DNA of 64,000 bases from Prinia subflava (taxonomy: Eukaryota; Chordata; Aves; Passeriformes; Cisticolidae): positions 139,744,102 through 139,808,101 of the forward strand of contig NC_086247.1 of assembly GCF_021018805.1 (NCBI RefSeq), written 5' to 3'. The notes under the pieces were generated by a model. It made no database searches. It was not told where the DNA came from and saw nothing but the letters and a program-made list of their open reading frames with translations. Below, one piece after another: positions 26,601 to 61,279 of the stretch. The translations under genes were made by a program, and so were the position numbers. The first letter of the stretch is position 1. Every line of letters starts with the position of its first letter.

Positions 26601-29600
26601 GTCAGAATCAGGGCTGGTGGCAGCAGCCAGTATCAGTCACCAGAGCAGGGATTGTCAGGCAGGAGTGCAAGGACAAGGCAGGGAAACAACTCAGCAGGGC
26701 CAGCTCAGTGAGGCACGGCCAGGCAAAGGCAAACCCATGTGGGAATACACAGGACAGAGAGTCAGATTTAACTAGCACAGCTGGTTTGATAACCAAGATG
26801 CCATGGCAGGAACAAACAGAGCTTTGAAAATTACAGAAGATGGGACTAAACCTGTTTACAGGAAGAGAGGAAATTCAATCAAACTTCTGCAAGCAAAGAA
26901 AATTATAAAATGTATGAATTGTCTGTATGATCTTTAACCTGATTGTTGTAGTGGAAAATGATTAACCTTCCTGAAATGGTATATGAGCTTTTGGAAATTC
27001 TGCTCACTGAATCAGCCTTTCTGTCTCTCCATCTATTGCCAATATCCCACAGCTGAGCTGGGGCAGGGCTGGGGACACACAGGTCCCACGCTGGGGAGAA
27101 GGGACCCTCCTCTCACCACTGGCTGTGCCTCAGCTCTTGGCCCAGCTTTGTCCCCAGCTGCATCATCCAGAGCCAGCCTGGAGCTGGGGCAGCTCAGCCC
27201 CTGCAGAGCCAGCAGGCTGCACTCAGGTAATTCTCTGTATTCCATCACTGCTGGTGGACTCTGGCACAGCTCGGGGGAATTTTGTGATTGGTTTAATTAG
27301 AGTCAGGAACCCGTCCCCAGCCCTGTGTCTGACCATAATTCCTTTTTGCTATTTCAATGTGTAAGGTGGGAAATAATTTATTATGATCTAGAGGCTGGAA
27401 TCAGAATCACAGCTGCATTGTGATAAAAACAAGAAGATAATCTGTGTTTTGAAGGGCTTAAATATAAAGTACAACACAATCAGGATGGAAGAGTTAACAA
27501 GATAATAAAAATGCCATGGTTTTCCTTTCCCTGTGCACTTTTTAATTTTGGTATTGCTTAAATGTGAGCTTTCTTTTCAGGGCTTAGAAATTTCTTTTTG
27601 AACATCACTCACAATATAGGCTAATAATTTATCATGGACATTTTTTCCAACATATAATAAATTTTAAGCTCAAGATCTACCTGTTAGGATTAAATTTTTA
27701 AAGAAAAATATGAATGCAGTTTTCCAGCTACAGGAACTATCAATCCAGTGAAGGCTCCTTGCAGTTCTGGAATGAAATCTGAAAGAGCTGCAGGAAAGGC
27801 TGGGTCTGGCAGGCAGCCAAGCAGGCAGCAGTGACACACAGCAGCAGCCTGATGCTGGGTTATTTATTCATGTGTGTCCGTGCAGCAGAATCATGGAGAC
27901 ATTCATATCTCTCAGGAGTAAGAGTGCAGAACTGGCTTCTTATAAACACAGAAATTACTTTTAGCAGTTTTTAATGTTTGGAATTCTTTCCCTTGAGATA
28001 TGAAGGGAAGAAGTTGAAGGGAATATATATTTTGGCATAGGTGAAAATGGTCATTGACTGCACTTCTGACATGGAGGAATGATATTTTAGATTGTCTGAG
28101 AGCTACTTAAGCATTTTTAGAGAAAAAACAATTAAAGCCTGATAACCTAGGAGCATATTAGTTGAAGATGCATAAAAATATACTTCTGATCGATGTCTGC
28201 AATACTAGATTGTCACTATAAATGGAAAATGTTATCAAAGGTATAAATTTCAGCAGGTAGGAATTACTTGCTTTTATTCTCTAAGCTGTACAGAGAGAGG
28301 GTATTACACAATTGCATTATATCTTTGTCATAGTACATTCCAGATTATAATCTTGTTTTAACCTCCACTTTAAATATTTTTAACATTAATATTTTCTGTG
28401 TCTAATTTCAGTATGCTGTGTTTACTAAGAGAAAGCAAAGGCAAATTTTCAACTGTAAGAATTTCAGCTTATAATCTTATATTACAAAAGCTTGTAAATC
28501 TTTATATTGAGTAACATATCTCTCATTTCCTATAGAGAAGAAAGGATATCAGCTGAAAACAATTTTAGCTGCAAGTCTGAAAGAAAAATTGAAAGACCTT
28601 CAGGAAGTGAGGAATTCTGCAGCAGATCAGCCAAGTGCACATGGGTCAGAGGGTGAGACCCTCCATGGGTATCCATCTGCATGTACAGTCAGTAAAAATT
28701 ATGGCTTTGGTAGGCAGTCCTAGGATGGAGCCTAAAGCATTTTTTTATTTTTAAATTTAATTTTAACTGAAAATACATAGTATTAACACTAATGTGTGAT
28801 TTGGAGTATGTCAGGTGAAATGTGAGTATTCTGAAGTGGTCTATGCAGATAATTATCTATAAAAGATAATTAGCCTTAAGAATCTTTTGCCCTATCAAGA
28901 TGGGAAGAGAAGTCAGGGGATTCTAAATTCCTTTTTTGATAGATGCCTCAGTCTCTTTCTTTCTAATTCAGAACTTAATTTATAGAACAGAAAAAATAAA
29001 GTTAATGATCCAAATATGTACTGCAGTATTTTTAACATGAATCAAATTTCCCTGAAAGTTTTCAATGAGTTTTGAAATATGATTTTGTGATGTTGCAGCC
29101 AAGTTCTTTGAAGCCCAGTGTTCTAAGGCACAAGAGGCAGAGCTAATTTATGTAGACTTTTCCTTTGTGTTCTTTTCACTGCAGTCACTGCTGGTTTGTG
29201 TCCTTGCAGTTCTACTGAAGATGCAGGACCCTTATGGGCTGCATTCATCTTTTCTGCTCAGCTGCAGCTGCCTTGCCTCTGCAAGCCTCTGAAACACCGT
29301 GCTATGATTTAGGTGTTGGCTAGGACATGTTTTATATCTAAATATAACTCTTAATTACTCTTTGCAATTGTTATGTGGCTAGTGACATTTTAGTATATGA
29401 ACTAAATATGGAAATTTGATGATAAAATGTTGTAGTTATAAGAAACCATTTTGGTATAAAACTGCTGATAGACTATAAATTCTGATAATATCTGTTTGGG
29501 AATTACTGAAATAAATAATAAATCCTTGAAAGATTTTCCAAGAGCAGGAAAAGCTTGGTTCAGAAAACTTTTTTATACTATTCTTGTCCGATTTTCTGGT

Positions 29601-30451
29601 TTTATTAAACTCTGATGAAAATGATGAGATGTTTCAGATAACAGGGAAGAAATATTAACCTTGTTACACTGAAAATGTACCACAAGGGCACAGGTTGTAC
29701 TCCAGTCTGCATGTGCATGAACAGAGTTCTTATTTGTGAGCTGCAGGTTTTCTCAGAAAGGTTCTGAACAAACGAGCTGATCAAGGAGCTGCTTGGACAG
29801 ATAATTTATTGTCACTCCTGAAACTGTGGAAAGTTTCCAGAAAGCTGTAATGGAGCTACTGTTGTGCAAGTGTTTTAAAACCAATGGTTGTGCTAGTGTC
29901 TTAAAAGAATACAGGGGACAGTATCAGTTTGATATTGAATCATTTAGCAGGGCAATATCAATAGAAAACTAAGAGAAGGAAATATAGCTGATGTCACTCA
30001 TTCTTGTTTTATGAAAGATAAGATGCAAACCAACCTATTTTTTTTCTTTTGAGCAGTGTTGAAGTTACCCTATTTATTAATAGCATTTATAATGCTGGCA
30101 GAGCTGAGATCTGCAAGTTAGTGGAATTTTGCAGAAAACTATTTTTACTACAAAATTAGATAAATATGGAATTAACTGTTCTGCCAAGTAATTCCAGCTG
30201 AGTATTTGTCAGCTTTGTGTGTTCCTTACCAATGTAAAATTAAAATAGGTTATTTTCATTTTAATTTTCAATCTCAAAAAGATTCGATTGAGGAAAACCT
30301 TATGGCCAGTGTTAGGCAGGACCCTGAATTCAGTGCAAAGGTCAGACCTTACCTGCTTTGGCACTTAAGGCGGAATTTTCCAAAGAAAACTGAGTTGCCC
30401 AAGTCAAAGAGAGCAGTCCAGCAAAAGCTGAACGTGTTGAACAGTTTATAG
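23624..30451 (+). CDS. CCDC7: 3' part of an unannotated gene, probably CCDC7-like (four exons placed)
   Basis: Four exons at 23624-23674, 23891-23977, 28538-28652 and 30282-30451 join in phase (0, 0, 0, then 1) into 141 codons including the stop. The product is rich in Lys, Leu, Glu and Gln, with likely helical stretches: LLLKLDQLHKFLSMYQFLSI, then KEKLKDLQEV, then a basic C-terminus with HLRRNFPKK and KSKRAVQQKLNVLNSL. The gene runs toward ITGB1 and ends about 6.9 kb short of it. In human the tail-to-tail neighbour of ITGB1 at 10p11 is CCDC7, a coiled-coil protein of poorly known function; the symbol is assigned on that synteny only, since I cannot confirm similarity by alignment. The 5' part lies to the left and is not reliably placed. 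Solo LTR 24226-24851 lies in the intron between the second and third exons. Confidence 0.55.
23811..23890 (+). repeat. (T)n-GG low-complexity tract forming a polypyrimidine tract
   Basis: T-runs of about 14, 17, 19 and 7 separated by GG, GG and G, leading straight into ccccag and exon b of the CCDC7-like gene. Length is likely to vary between individuals. Confidence 0.85.
23891..23977 (+). CDS. CCDC7-like exon b
   Basis: 87 bp, 29 codons, beginning LLLKLDQLHKFLSMYQF and ending KWLLKDE. The acceptor is ccccag after about 80 bases of nearly pure T, the donor is gtaagg. Phase 0 at both ends. Amphipathic, leucine-rich helix. Confidence 0.7.
24226..24851 (+). mobile_element. Solo LTR of the same family (copy 2)
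   Basis: Begins TGTCTTGCGTTG, ends AACCAGTACA and is flanked on both sides by the perfect 5-bp duplication ACTCT (24221-24225 and 24852-24856). A TATA-like gataaaa lies at 24531 and a poly(A) signal ATTAAA near 24797, which set the plus orientation. A 5-bp duplication fits ERVL-type integration. Inserted in the CCDC7-like intron about 250 bp after exon b. Confidence 0.92.
24857..28537 (+). other. Intron of the CCDC7-like gene, two G+C-richer patches
   Basis: About 26390-26790 and 27040-27320 are G-rich against an AT-rich background; the first repeats short gcaaggcaag/gacaaggca motifs. Neither is recognised. No further exon placed with confidence. Confidence 0.45.
28538..28652 (+). CDS. CCDC7-like exon c
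   Basis: 115 bp: KKGYQLKTILAASLKEKLKD, then LQEVRNSAADQPSAHGSE plus one base. Acceptor cctatagag (an AG two bases earlier would break the frame with exon b); donor gtgaga. Starts phase 0, ends phase 1. Confidence 0.65.
30282..30451 (+). CDS. CCDC7-like last coding exon
   Basis: Acceptor ctcaaaaag after a T-rich stretch; phase 1 entry restores an Asp codon with exon c. Then 55 codons and TAG at 30449-30451. Begins SIEENLMASVRQDPEFSAKV and ends in a basic segment. The open frame also runs upstream of the acceptor, so the 5' border is judged from phase and AG position. Confidence 0.65.
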
Positions 30452-32244
30452 AGTGACATGCCTTACTGGTTTTTAACTGTCCAAAAGATTTCCAGGTTTC
30501 TGACTGCACAGTGAGCAGTTTGAACAAGGAATGGAGTCTAACAAAACTTTCTCTGTGGTGTTCTCCAGCCACTGAAGTGTATCATACTTGCCCATACCCA
30601 GGGAGGGCTCAGGGCTCTGGATCCTCTATGGATGAAGGTGAAAGGAAATAATTGACATAAAATTTCATTTTTAATATTTTATTTTTGCTCACTGTAGATA
30701 ATATTTCAGTTTGGGGATTAAATGAATTGGCACTTGGATCATGTCACTAAAACATGAGTTCTTGCAAAAATGCAGATTTATTTGGATGCTTCCAAGTTAG
30801 AGGTGGCTTTGATAACTCCAGAGTTTGTGAACTACCTCGAAATGGCTGCACTTTCTGCTCTGGTAGTAGAATTCATGCATCATGTGAAAAAACTGACCAT
30901 GAAGCAGTGGACTGGTAGGGTCTCCTTAATCAGGTTCTGGTAACAACCTGGATATTTTTTTTCTGATATGTCAGACTAAAGTGAAGTGTCTCTTACTGCC
31001 AATGATCTCTTCTGCAACAGCTCCCAGATCTCTTAATACACACTACATCCTATTGCTGTTTGGGCAAGTGTTCTAGTTGTACATCAGTGGAGAGCCTGGA
31101 AATTAAAAGAATTTGTTGTTTTCTGTTCTGGGAGGGATGTTTTGATGAGCCCATTAGCATGACACAAAGGAGCAGGGCAGACAGATTTACTGAAATAAAT
31201 CCATTACTTCTTTTGATTCATATTTTAAAATAGTAAATGTAATTTACTCCTAATTATTGCTGCAAAGTATTTCTCTTGTGATGGAAAAGAAAATGCAGGA
31301 GGTAACTGAAAGCTTTTGCTTATAAGATTGGAATCAAACTGGAAATGTCTGCAAGAAGCAGGGGCTCTTACAGATGGGCAGTGTTGGGACATGAATGGCA
31401 AATACCAAAGAACTTAAAGGTTTCTGACCTTCCTGGGTCAGTTAAGGGTTCATACAATCCAGTGCCCTCTCTCCATCTGTGTTCACAAGCAAATGTGCAG
31501 AGAACAGAATATGATTCTTCCCAGCATAATCTCCAATTACAAGTTAAGCAATATTTGCTAGGTTCTGCAGCTAATATCCCATGATGAATTCCTCTTTTGT
31601 GAATTTATCTGCTCATTTTAAATACATACTACCCACAGTATTTCGAAATCTTTTACAACTCATGGGTTATGGGAAGATGTACCTTACATTTATTTCTTGG
31701 GGCTGTCTTTGTCTGATTAACTCCTTGGTCTTCCCCTATTCACCTTCTCCACTGTGTCTCACAGTAAGTTACTAATGGTATCCTTGTTGTCCTTTCCAGG
31801 CTGAAAATCCCTTTGTATTTAGTAATTCCCTGTACAGAAACTGCTATGCAACTTTTGTTATGTCATCCTCCTCTGTGTCTTTTCTCATTTTACTTTATCT
31901 TTGCTGAGAAGGCTGAAGTGGTACTCAAAAATTAGTCACACCAATATTTTTCTTTAAAAAAATAAAATTACTGTTTTCTGTTTTGCTTTTACTCTTTTTC
32001 TAGCAATCCCTGCTTATGACTGTTACTGAGCCCTAAAGTGATGGTCTGTATCTTATTTCCTGAGCAGACACCAGGTAGTTCAGAGGCTCACTGAATACAT
32101 ACAGGTAAAACCTGATCTGCACCCTTTAGCTTGGTTTAAATGTGTGGACATGCTTTTCCAAGGGGGCAGCAGTGGATGTTATTTCCCCTTCAGTAAAGCT
32201 TTTGACTGTTTGCCACAGCATCACTGCAGACAGGGTGATGGAGT
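30452..32244. other. 3' UTR of the CCDC7-like gene and downstream flank
   Basis: Probable 3' UTR to about 30.7 or 31.2 kb depending on the poly(A) signal used; nothing further recognised. Confidence 0.45.
31194..31199 (+). promoter_or_regulatory. Possible poly(A) signal of the CCDC7-like gene
   Basis: AATAAA about 740 bp after the stop codon. An ATTAAA at 30717-30722 is an earlier alternative. Neither is proven. Confidence 0.35.
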
Positions 32245-32720
32245 TTATGCCAGATAAGAGGACAGTGGGGAGGGTTGAAAACTGCCTGAAAAGCCAGGGC
32301 TGAGGGGGCTGTGATTGGTGGCACAAATTTGGAGGCCATCACCAGTGGTGTGTCCCAGGGCTTCACTTTGGGCCCCTCCCAGCTTAACATTCCTTAGAAT
32401 GACCTGAACCATGGGCACACCCTCAGCACCCCCACAGATGAACAAAACTGGGAGGAGTGGCTGGGTCACAGTGGGGTTGGTGCTGCAGGGGGACCTGGGC
32501 AGACTGGGAAAGAAACTGGGAATGGAAGAAACCTTGGGGCATTCAATAAAGGCAAGTGCCAAGACTGGCCCCTGGGGAGGAATAGCCCCAGGCACCAGCA
32601 CACTCTGGGGTCCAGTGTGTGGAAAGCAGCCCTCCAGAAGGACCTTGCTGGTCCTGGTGACAAAACAACGATGGGACAGTGACTCAGTGCCCTTGTGGCA
32701 AAGGTGGCCAGCGGTGCCCT
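32245..32720 (+). mobile_element. CR1 LINE, ORF2-derived fragment
   Basis: Matches the CR1 reverse-transcriptase region in sense: gtgtcccagggcttcacttt, aactgggaggagtggctgg, gacctgggcagactggg, ctggggaggaatagcccc. Decayed by stops and indels, with no intact reading frame. Confidence 0.85.
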
Positions 32721-35700
32721 GGGCTGCACTGAGAGGGCGCTGCCAGCAGCTCAAAGCCTCATCCACGGCACCTCTCAGATTAGAGAACTGGAAACTGAGT
32801 TCCTGTGCTGTGTTTTTTTAACCTTCTGTCTTTAATAGCTGTTTGTTCTTTCAGACTTTCTTTACATCCCCTGGAAGTTTCTGCAATGGTCCTTGATGCA
32901 AAGCAGTGTTAGAAGGCTTTGGGGGTCCAGCTGTGTGACTTGATCTCTTTGCATGCTGCCGATTCCCTCAAAGTTCACATTTGTGAGATATGACACCCCT
33001 CTCTGCCCAAGCTGATTGTTCCACAGTATATCCCATTTATCCCTGTGTCCAGTTATAATTTCTACCAGAGACTGGTAGAAACATCTGGGTAACTTTTTTA
33101 AGTCCCAGAAAGCCTCTTAAAATTGAGACTATGTATGTTAGCCATTTCCCATTCATATGGCAATGAGACCTGGCACTCATCCTTGAGCTCCCTAAGCCTT
33201 TTCAAATGATTAGCAGTGGCTTTTGGCAGTTTGCTGCTATTCTTTCTGCTGATTTCTCTCTAGAGTATTTTGCTGACACTTCATTTTGAATAGTTTCTCT
33301 GGTATTTGCCCTCTGCTGGGGAAAGTTAGGTTGACTGTGTCATGAAATATGAGAGATACAATATATCTCTTCCGTAAGAAATACATAAGCAAAGAATGAG
33401 TTTACATATTCTGTCATTTCTTTATTCCAACTGTCCTTCTTAGTCTTGGTGTCAGACTTCTTGTTACAGAGTATTTATTATTTCTTGTGCCTTTCATGAG
33501 GAACTAAATCCTCTTTAGCATACTTCTAATGTTTAAAATTTTATTCTTTTGTATTTACAGCTTTTTCAAGGACATCTTACTTTGATCAGCTGCTTTTACT
33601 GCCTGTTTAATCCAGCCTTCTGTTTGTATTATCTTTCTAAAATCTTTCTTGAACAGGTTCTCTGGTGCCCAAGAAAAATTTGGTGGCTCCATTCAAACAC
33701 ATTTATAGTTACCTCCTTGTATTAATTTTATTTTCCCATTTTGCACTTAGGCATGACTGTAGTACATGATTTGACTTTTATCAGTCTTGCAATTATAATA
33801 GTCTAACAATTGTAATATTTTTAGAGTTTCTGATATTATTCTTAATGTATTCTTACTATTCTGATACTATGCTATGTCAGCACTCTCATTAAGAACATTC
33901 TCAAGTACTTTAAAATTATGTCCTACAGTGTTTTTTTTCTGTGTGCAATTTATTCATTTTGAGATGGGGTTAATGTATTTATTATCATTAATGAACATTC
34001 ACTGGAATTACATTGCAGCAATCTGTGTTCTGGTCGTTATATTCATAGTTGCTAATAAATATTTTCTTTCTGCTAGATAAATGCTTTGGCAGCAACTGAT
34101 TTTTCAGAAAGAAAACCAGAAGTGCTTGAAAAACACCCTCTAAATAGTAGAATTGTGTAGCTAGAACATATTCATCTCTAATTCATCAGTATTTTACTTA
34201 AGTAAAAACTTTTCTTTATCCTACTCACATTATATGTTCATCTGAGAATGAATTTTTACTTGCTATGGAAAAGAAAATATATTGTAGATTTTGTAGAAAA
34301 GGAAAAAAACCTGTCAGCATCCCAAGAGCTTCAATTTATCAGTCCAGATTCCTCATGTGTAGGTGCTCAAGACTGCTAAGGCTGCTTTCCAAGCAGCCTC
34401 AGAGGTAGTTTAAAGTCAGGAGGCTCCACATACTGTGGCAAAATTAGTTAATTAACAAACCATATGATTACAGGGAATTATTTTCTTTAGCTGACTTGTA
34501 TTTTTGTTGTTAATTTCTATCCAGGATAAAGCCCCCTGATTATTACAACTGCCATAAAATAATTCTAGCTTAGCCCTTTAGTTACTAGACAGGAGTTGAG
34601 GAAATGGATGAAGGATAGCAAGAGTGTGGGTATATTAACTGTGATTATTTTAAAACAGAGAAACTGCTGGGATCTGACGTGGCTTCTGTGGGATCTCACT
34701 CTTCCGAGCTGATGCACTGCTATTGACTGTAAGCGTTCACTGCTTTGTCAACTGGCAGAACTCAGGGAAGTACCTGAGGACACTGGTTACAAACCAAGGA
34801 GGATTCACAACTGGTTCCCAGCATCTAAATTTTATCCTGTTTGCACTGCATCTTCTCTCTTAGCTGGATCATCCAATCCTGCTTTAAAGCAAATCCCACA
34901 ATCTGTGACACTTATCTTGAATCTGCTGTTGGTGGAGGATGGCAGCTGTTCTCTCATTTAAGCAACTGTTCACTTGGAGATATTAAGCAGCTTCCATCTG
35001 CCTGGAAGTGTCTACTGGAAACCCAGTTCAGACAAGGGTTTAGAAAAGCTCTCTTAATGGGCCACTTAAATTCAAAGCCCTCAGGATCTCTGTGAAAAGG
35101 CAGCCTACCAATCCACAAAAGCATTTTGAAACCAGACTTGTTAAGGAAACTGCAGAACATGAAACATACTGAGTGCACACAACCAGGTTAATGCACATGT
35201 AATTAAATATTGGCCTAATTTGGGAGCACTGGTGGTGCTGTATAGAGGTCAGTGTTCCTAAAGGTCACCTTCCTGTGTGACATTCATTTGGCATAGTTTA
35301 GAATAGCTCTGCAGTCTGGGAAACATGCACAGGTAGAAAGAGCGATCTGAAGGGAACTTTGATACTGTCCAAACCAGAAATTGGTGATTAATCTATTCTA
35401 TAAGGTTGACAAACCAACAGCCAAAAATGTCAGAAACTCTCTTTTCTGTTCAAGCTGCTTTGTCTCAGTTGCTGTGGACAAGTAATACAGAACATGTTCA
35501 GAACAAATTTCTGCATCTTTTCTAATGCAGGTATTGAAAATCCTCAGTGTTCTAGGGGAACTGACCAAAACATTAGGAAGGGAGGCAAGTTCTCAAATGT
35601 TCCAAATAACATCTCATCCATTATGGAGGTGATTCTGTAAAGCCAGTATCAAGAGGAACAGACAACATGAGCTGCACATGCAGGTGCAGCTGCCTCTTGT

Positions 35701-35826
35701 AGCTAATCTTGGGCCAGGTTAGGTGGTTCTCAGGCTGTTTTGGTTCCCTGAGGTGGGACTCTGTCACGAAGCACCACAGGCTAAATTACTGCACACCTTC
35801 CCCTCCATGAGTCTGCTCTCATTGTC
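32721..35826. other. Intergenic, nothing recognised
   Basis: AT-rich sequence between the CR1 ORF2 fragment and the minus-strand LTR. No exon or repeat assigned. Confidence 0.5.
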
Positions 35827-35832
35827 ACCAAC

Positions 35833-36428
35833 TGTAATAGCCCAGATGAGAGCTGTGGCACTCCCAAGCAGCTCTTAGTAAAGCTGCTGTTTATTGCACA
35901 GATGAAATTACAGCATTCTTGGGTTGTGGGTAAGAAGAGCCAGCCTAAAGTTGCCAGTCACAACTGAAAGCATGCTTGAGAGACCCTGAAGATCTGGTTA
36001 CAATCCATTATATCTTTTTCTGTACTGAATATGCTGATTTACAACACCCAACCAGTAAAAGACACAAATCCTACAGAATCTACATACAGCCTATTAGAAG
36101 TACTCCATTACCATACCGTGTTACATTTTAAACCCTAAAAGCTACTTTCTAGACCCCTTTTTTTCTTTCTTGCCACATTGGTAGGGTCTCTCTGAGCCTT
36201 GGACCCTTCGGCATCCCTTCATTTGCCAAGGACATTGTTCAATCAACAGGGATCTTCCCTTCAGCCCACTCAACCATTGTCTTTTCAGTTGTTCCATAAC
36301 TGACTGGCTTGGCATCTTATACCTCAAGACTTGCTTTCATTTCTATTTCACTTCTAGGTTTCATATTCTCAGAGTCTTTGGCCAAGCAATCATATCTGTA
36401 AGACTTTCCTGTATCATCTTCCCCAACA
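35833..36428 (-). mobile_element. Solo LTR of a different endogenous retrovirus, minus orientation
   Basis: 596 bp flanked by the perfect 6-bp duplication ACCAAC (35827-35832 and 36429-36434). On the minus strand it starts TGTTGGGGAAGATGATAC and ends GGGCTATTACA, with AATAAA at 35890-35895. The 6-bp duplication fits ERVK/alpha-beta-type elements. It lies in the intergenic gap between the two converging genes. No internal retroviral sequence adjoins it. Confidence 0.9.
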
Positions 36429-36434
36429 ACCAAC

Positions 36435-37324
36435 TATCCGAAAATGCTCCTGCTGCCAAATCCAGGAGCCCACAAGCAGCCAGACTGCAGCAGCTCTGCA
36501 TCCCCAGGTGCAGCCAGGTGAGCTGGAGTGTTCATTCCCAGCAAGGCTGTGCACACACAGGACATCTGTGCACACACAGGACACAGCACTGGGACACAAA
36601 CAGGGACAGCAGCCTCCTCCCTGCCCCCTTGGCCCACGGGTGGGAAGAGCAGGCACACCTACAGTGCCCATCCCTCCTGTTGCTGGGCTGGCACAGTCAG
36701 CCTGGACAGGAGCTGCTCCTGGATCTCTGCTTCCCTCAAGAGACAGACAGACAGACAGACAGCTCCCATCCTGCCCTCACTCCCCTTTCCCACTGCATGC
36801 AAACCAGGCTCCTTCTGCCCTCGGATGCTAAAGGGATGTTCAGAACAGATTCCCACAGTGCTTCAGCACAACTGAAGTACCAAGAGCATGGAATCATACA
36901 GATTCCATGAATATACTTCATATTTAATTACAATGCGTTTGATAATCTATCTGAAAACATTATACTCTTCAAAAAATTCAGAAGACTTTATTTTCCTACA
37001 AAACACAGCAATTTTTTTCATTTGCTATGTGTTGTGGAAGAGTACTGACCAAACAACAGCCCATTTGCTGGAACAGTTATTAAACTACAGAACTTTTTTA
37101 GCACACAAGCAAATGAGCTTAGGGGGCTTTACAGCAACAGCCCCTGCACATAACAAGGTTCTGCACCCAACCTCTGGGCATTTTACAACAGCTTGTGTTT
37201 CTTGACCAAGATCAACTTAATTCCTTTCAGGGCATATTTGGGATTATTACAATTATTACCTTGCAGAGACACAATTCTCAGTTTTTTTAAATAGTATCGA
37301 TTTCTACAAGATAAAGAGACAGGA
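36435..37324. other. Intergenic gap before the ITGB1 3' end
   Basis: A G+C-richer patch (36460-36800) with several overlapping open frames and the GACA microsatellite; no gene supported. Confidence 0.5.
36737..36762. repeat. (GACA)n microsatellite
   Basis: Six near-perfect acag/gaca tetranucleotides in a row. Confidence 0.85.
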
Positions 37325-37343
37325 TCAAGGATTTTAAGGTACT

Positions 37344-37349
37344 TTTATT
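37344..37349 (-). promoter_or_regulatory. ITGB1: ITGB1 poly(A) signal
   Basis: AATAAA on the minus strand, about 1.2 kb past the stop codon. An ATTAAA overlaps just upstream (37348-37353). I saw no other AATAAA between the stop and this point. The 3' UTR length agrees with that of mammalian ITGB1 as I recall it. Confidence 0.75.
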
Positions 37350-38301
37350 TAATAAATAACTTCAGTAATAGCACTGTAAAAAGTGAACATCTGTTAAAAT
37401 AAAAAGGCACTTAAAACAAGAATATGAGTATGATGAACTTTGAATGGGCAGAGGCAAATATACATGTCAAGAATGATGTGTGACTCGTCGCATGACAAAC
37501 TATGCAATCTTAGCTACAGGGTAAAGGCAAATTTACAGCTAAGACTGCTCAAAAAAAAAAAAAAGAGGAAAAAAGCTTGTGTTGATACAAAAATATTACA
37601 AAAAGAATCGCAACCAAATACGTTAGAAAGATTAGAAGGTGACAAAGCACCAGGCTTGAAAGCAAAGAAACATTACAGAATAAAGACACAGCATCACGTA
37701 AGGCCCTTAGGTGATCTGAGGATGTCTTGGTAAGGTACTTCATGATACTGCCACCCAGGGCTTGACTTTACAAAGAAAAACTAAGCAAGTTACCAGTCAG
37801 CAACTTCTTCAGTAATGGCACATGTTTTAAAGCTATTTTTTCCTTCTAACATTCTTCTCAAAACCTTTCATTTTAACCACAACCTGGCAATATGCAACTT
37901 GAAAATGAAAGATAAGTGTGCACACGCTTTTCAGTCTCTTACACTGCTCCCTTCCAGCTTACTCAACTTACCAAATACTTAATCACACACCTAGCAAGTC
38001 AAAGACCAATTAACCACCAGCTCCATGCTACATGAGTTTAATTACATCTGCAAACTCAAGCCCTGATTTCCCTGTAAAGCTAAAAAGTTTAATACTAAAT
38101 GGCTAGGCAGAGCCCTCATGCTGATTGCTTTAACCCCTTCCCTCCCAGTCATGCCATGCAGCATCATGCCCTGCACAAGACCTGGATTCACAGCATGGGA
38201 ATGGGAAAGGTCAGAAAGGCACCATGTGACCTGGGCTTACTAGGCAACACAGTCTCAAGTTTTTTTTTGTCCAACCTCTGGCACCAAGTACTCTTATTTG
38301 C

Positions 38302-38398
38302 AAAAAAAAAAAAAACCAAAACAAAACCAAAAAACAAAAAACCTGAAACAAAAAACGACAAAGAAAAAAAAATTAAAAATTTAAAAATAAAAAAAATT
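38302..38398 (-). repeat. U-rich low-complexity tract in ITGB1 3' UTR
   Basis: About 97 bp that are almost pure A on the plus strand with scattered C and G, so the ITGB1 message would carry a U-rich stretch starting about 140 bases after the stop. Such tracts can bind HuR or TIA-type proteins; any function here is inference. Confidence 0.8.
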
Positions 38399-38541
38399 AC
38401 ATATGGTACATTTTCACACAGGAAAACAAACCTATATGTAATGAATTAGTAAAATCACTGCAGTTTGCCCTAAATCTATCTTACTGTGACTACAAAAGTT
38501 GCTATACTGCATACAGTGTTGTGAAGTTATACAAGCAGTGT

Positions 38542-61279
<22,738 letters not shown>

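Noticed and set aside
32245..32766. 173-codon minus-strand open frame and overlapping plus-strand frames
   Set aside because: Antisense or shadow reading of a decayed CR1 fragment.
36460..36910. Five overlapping 60-130-codon frames
   Set aside because: Composition effect of a G+C-rich intergenic patch; no splice sites or family match.
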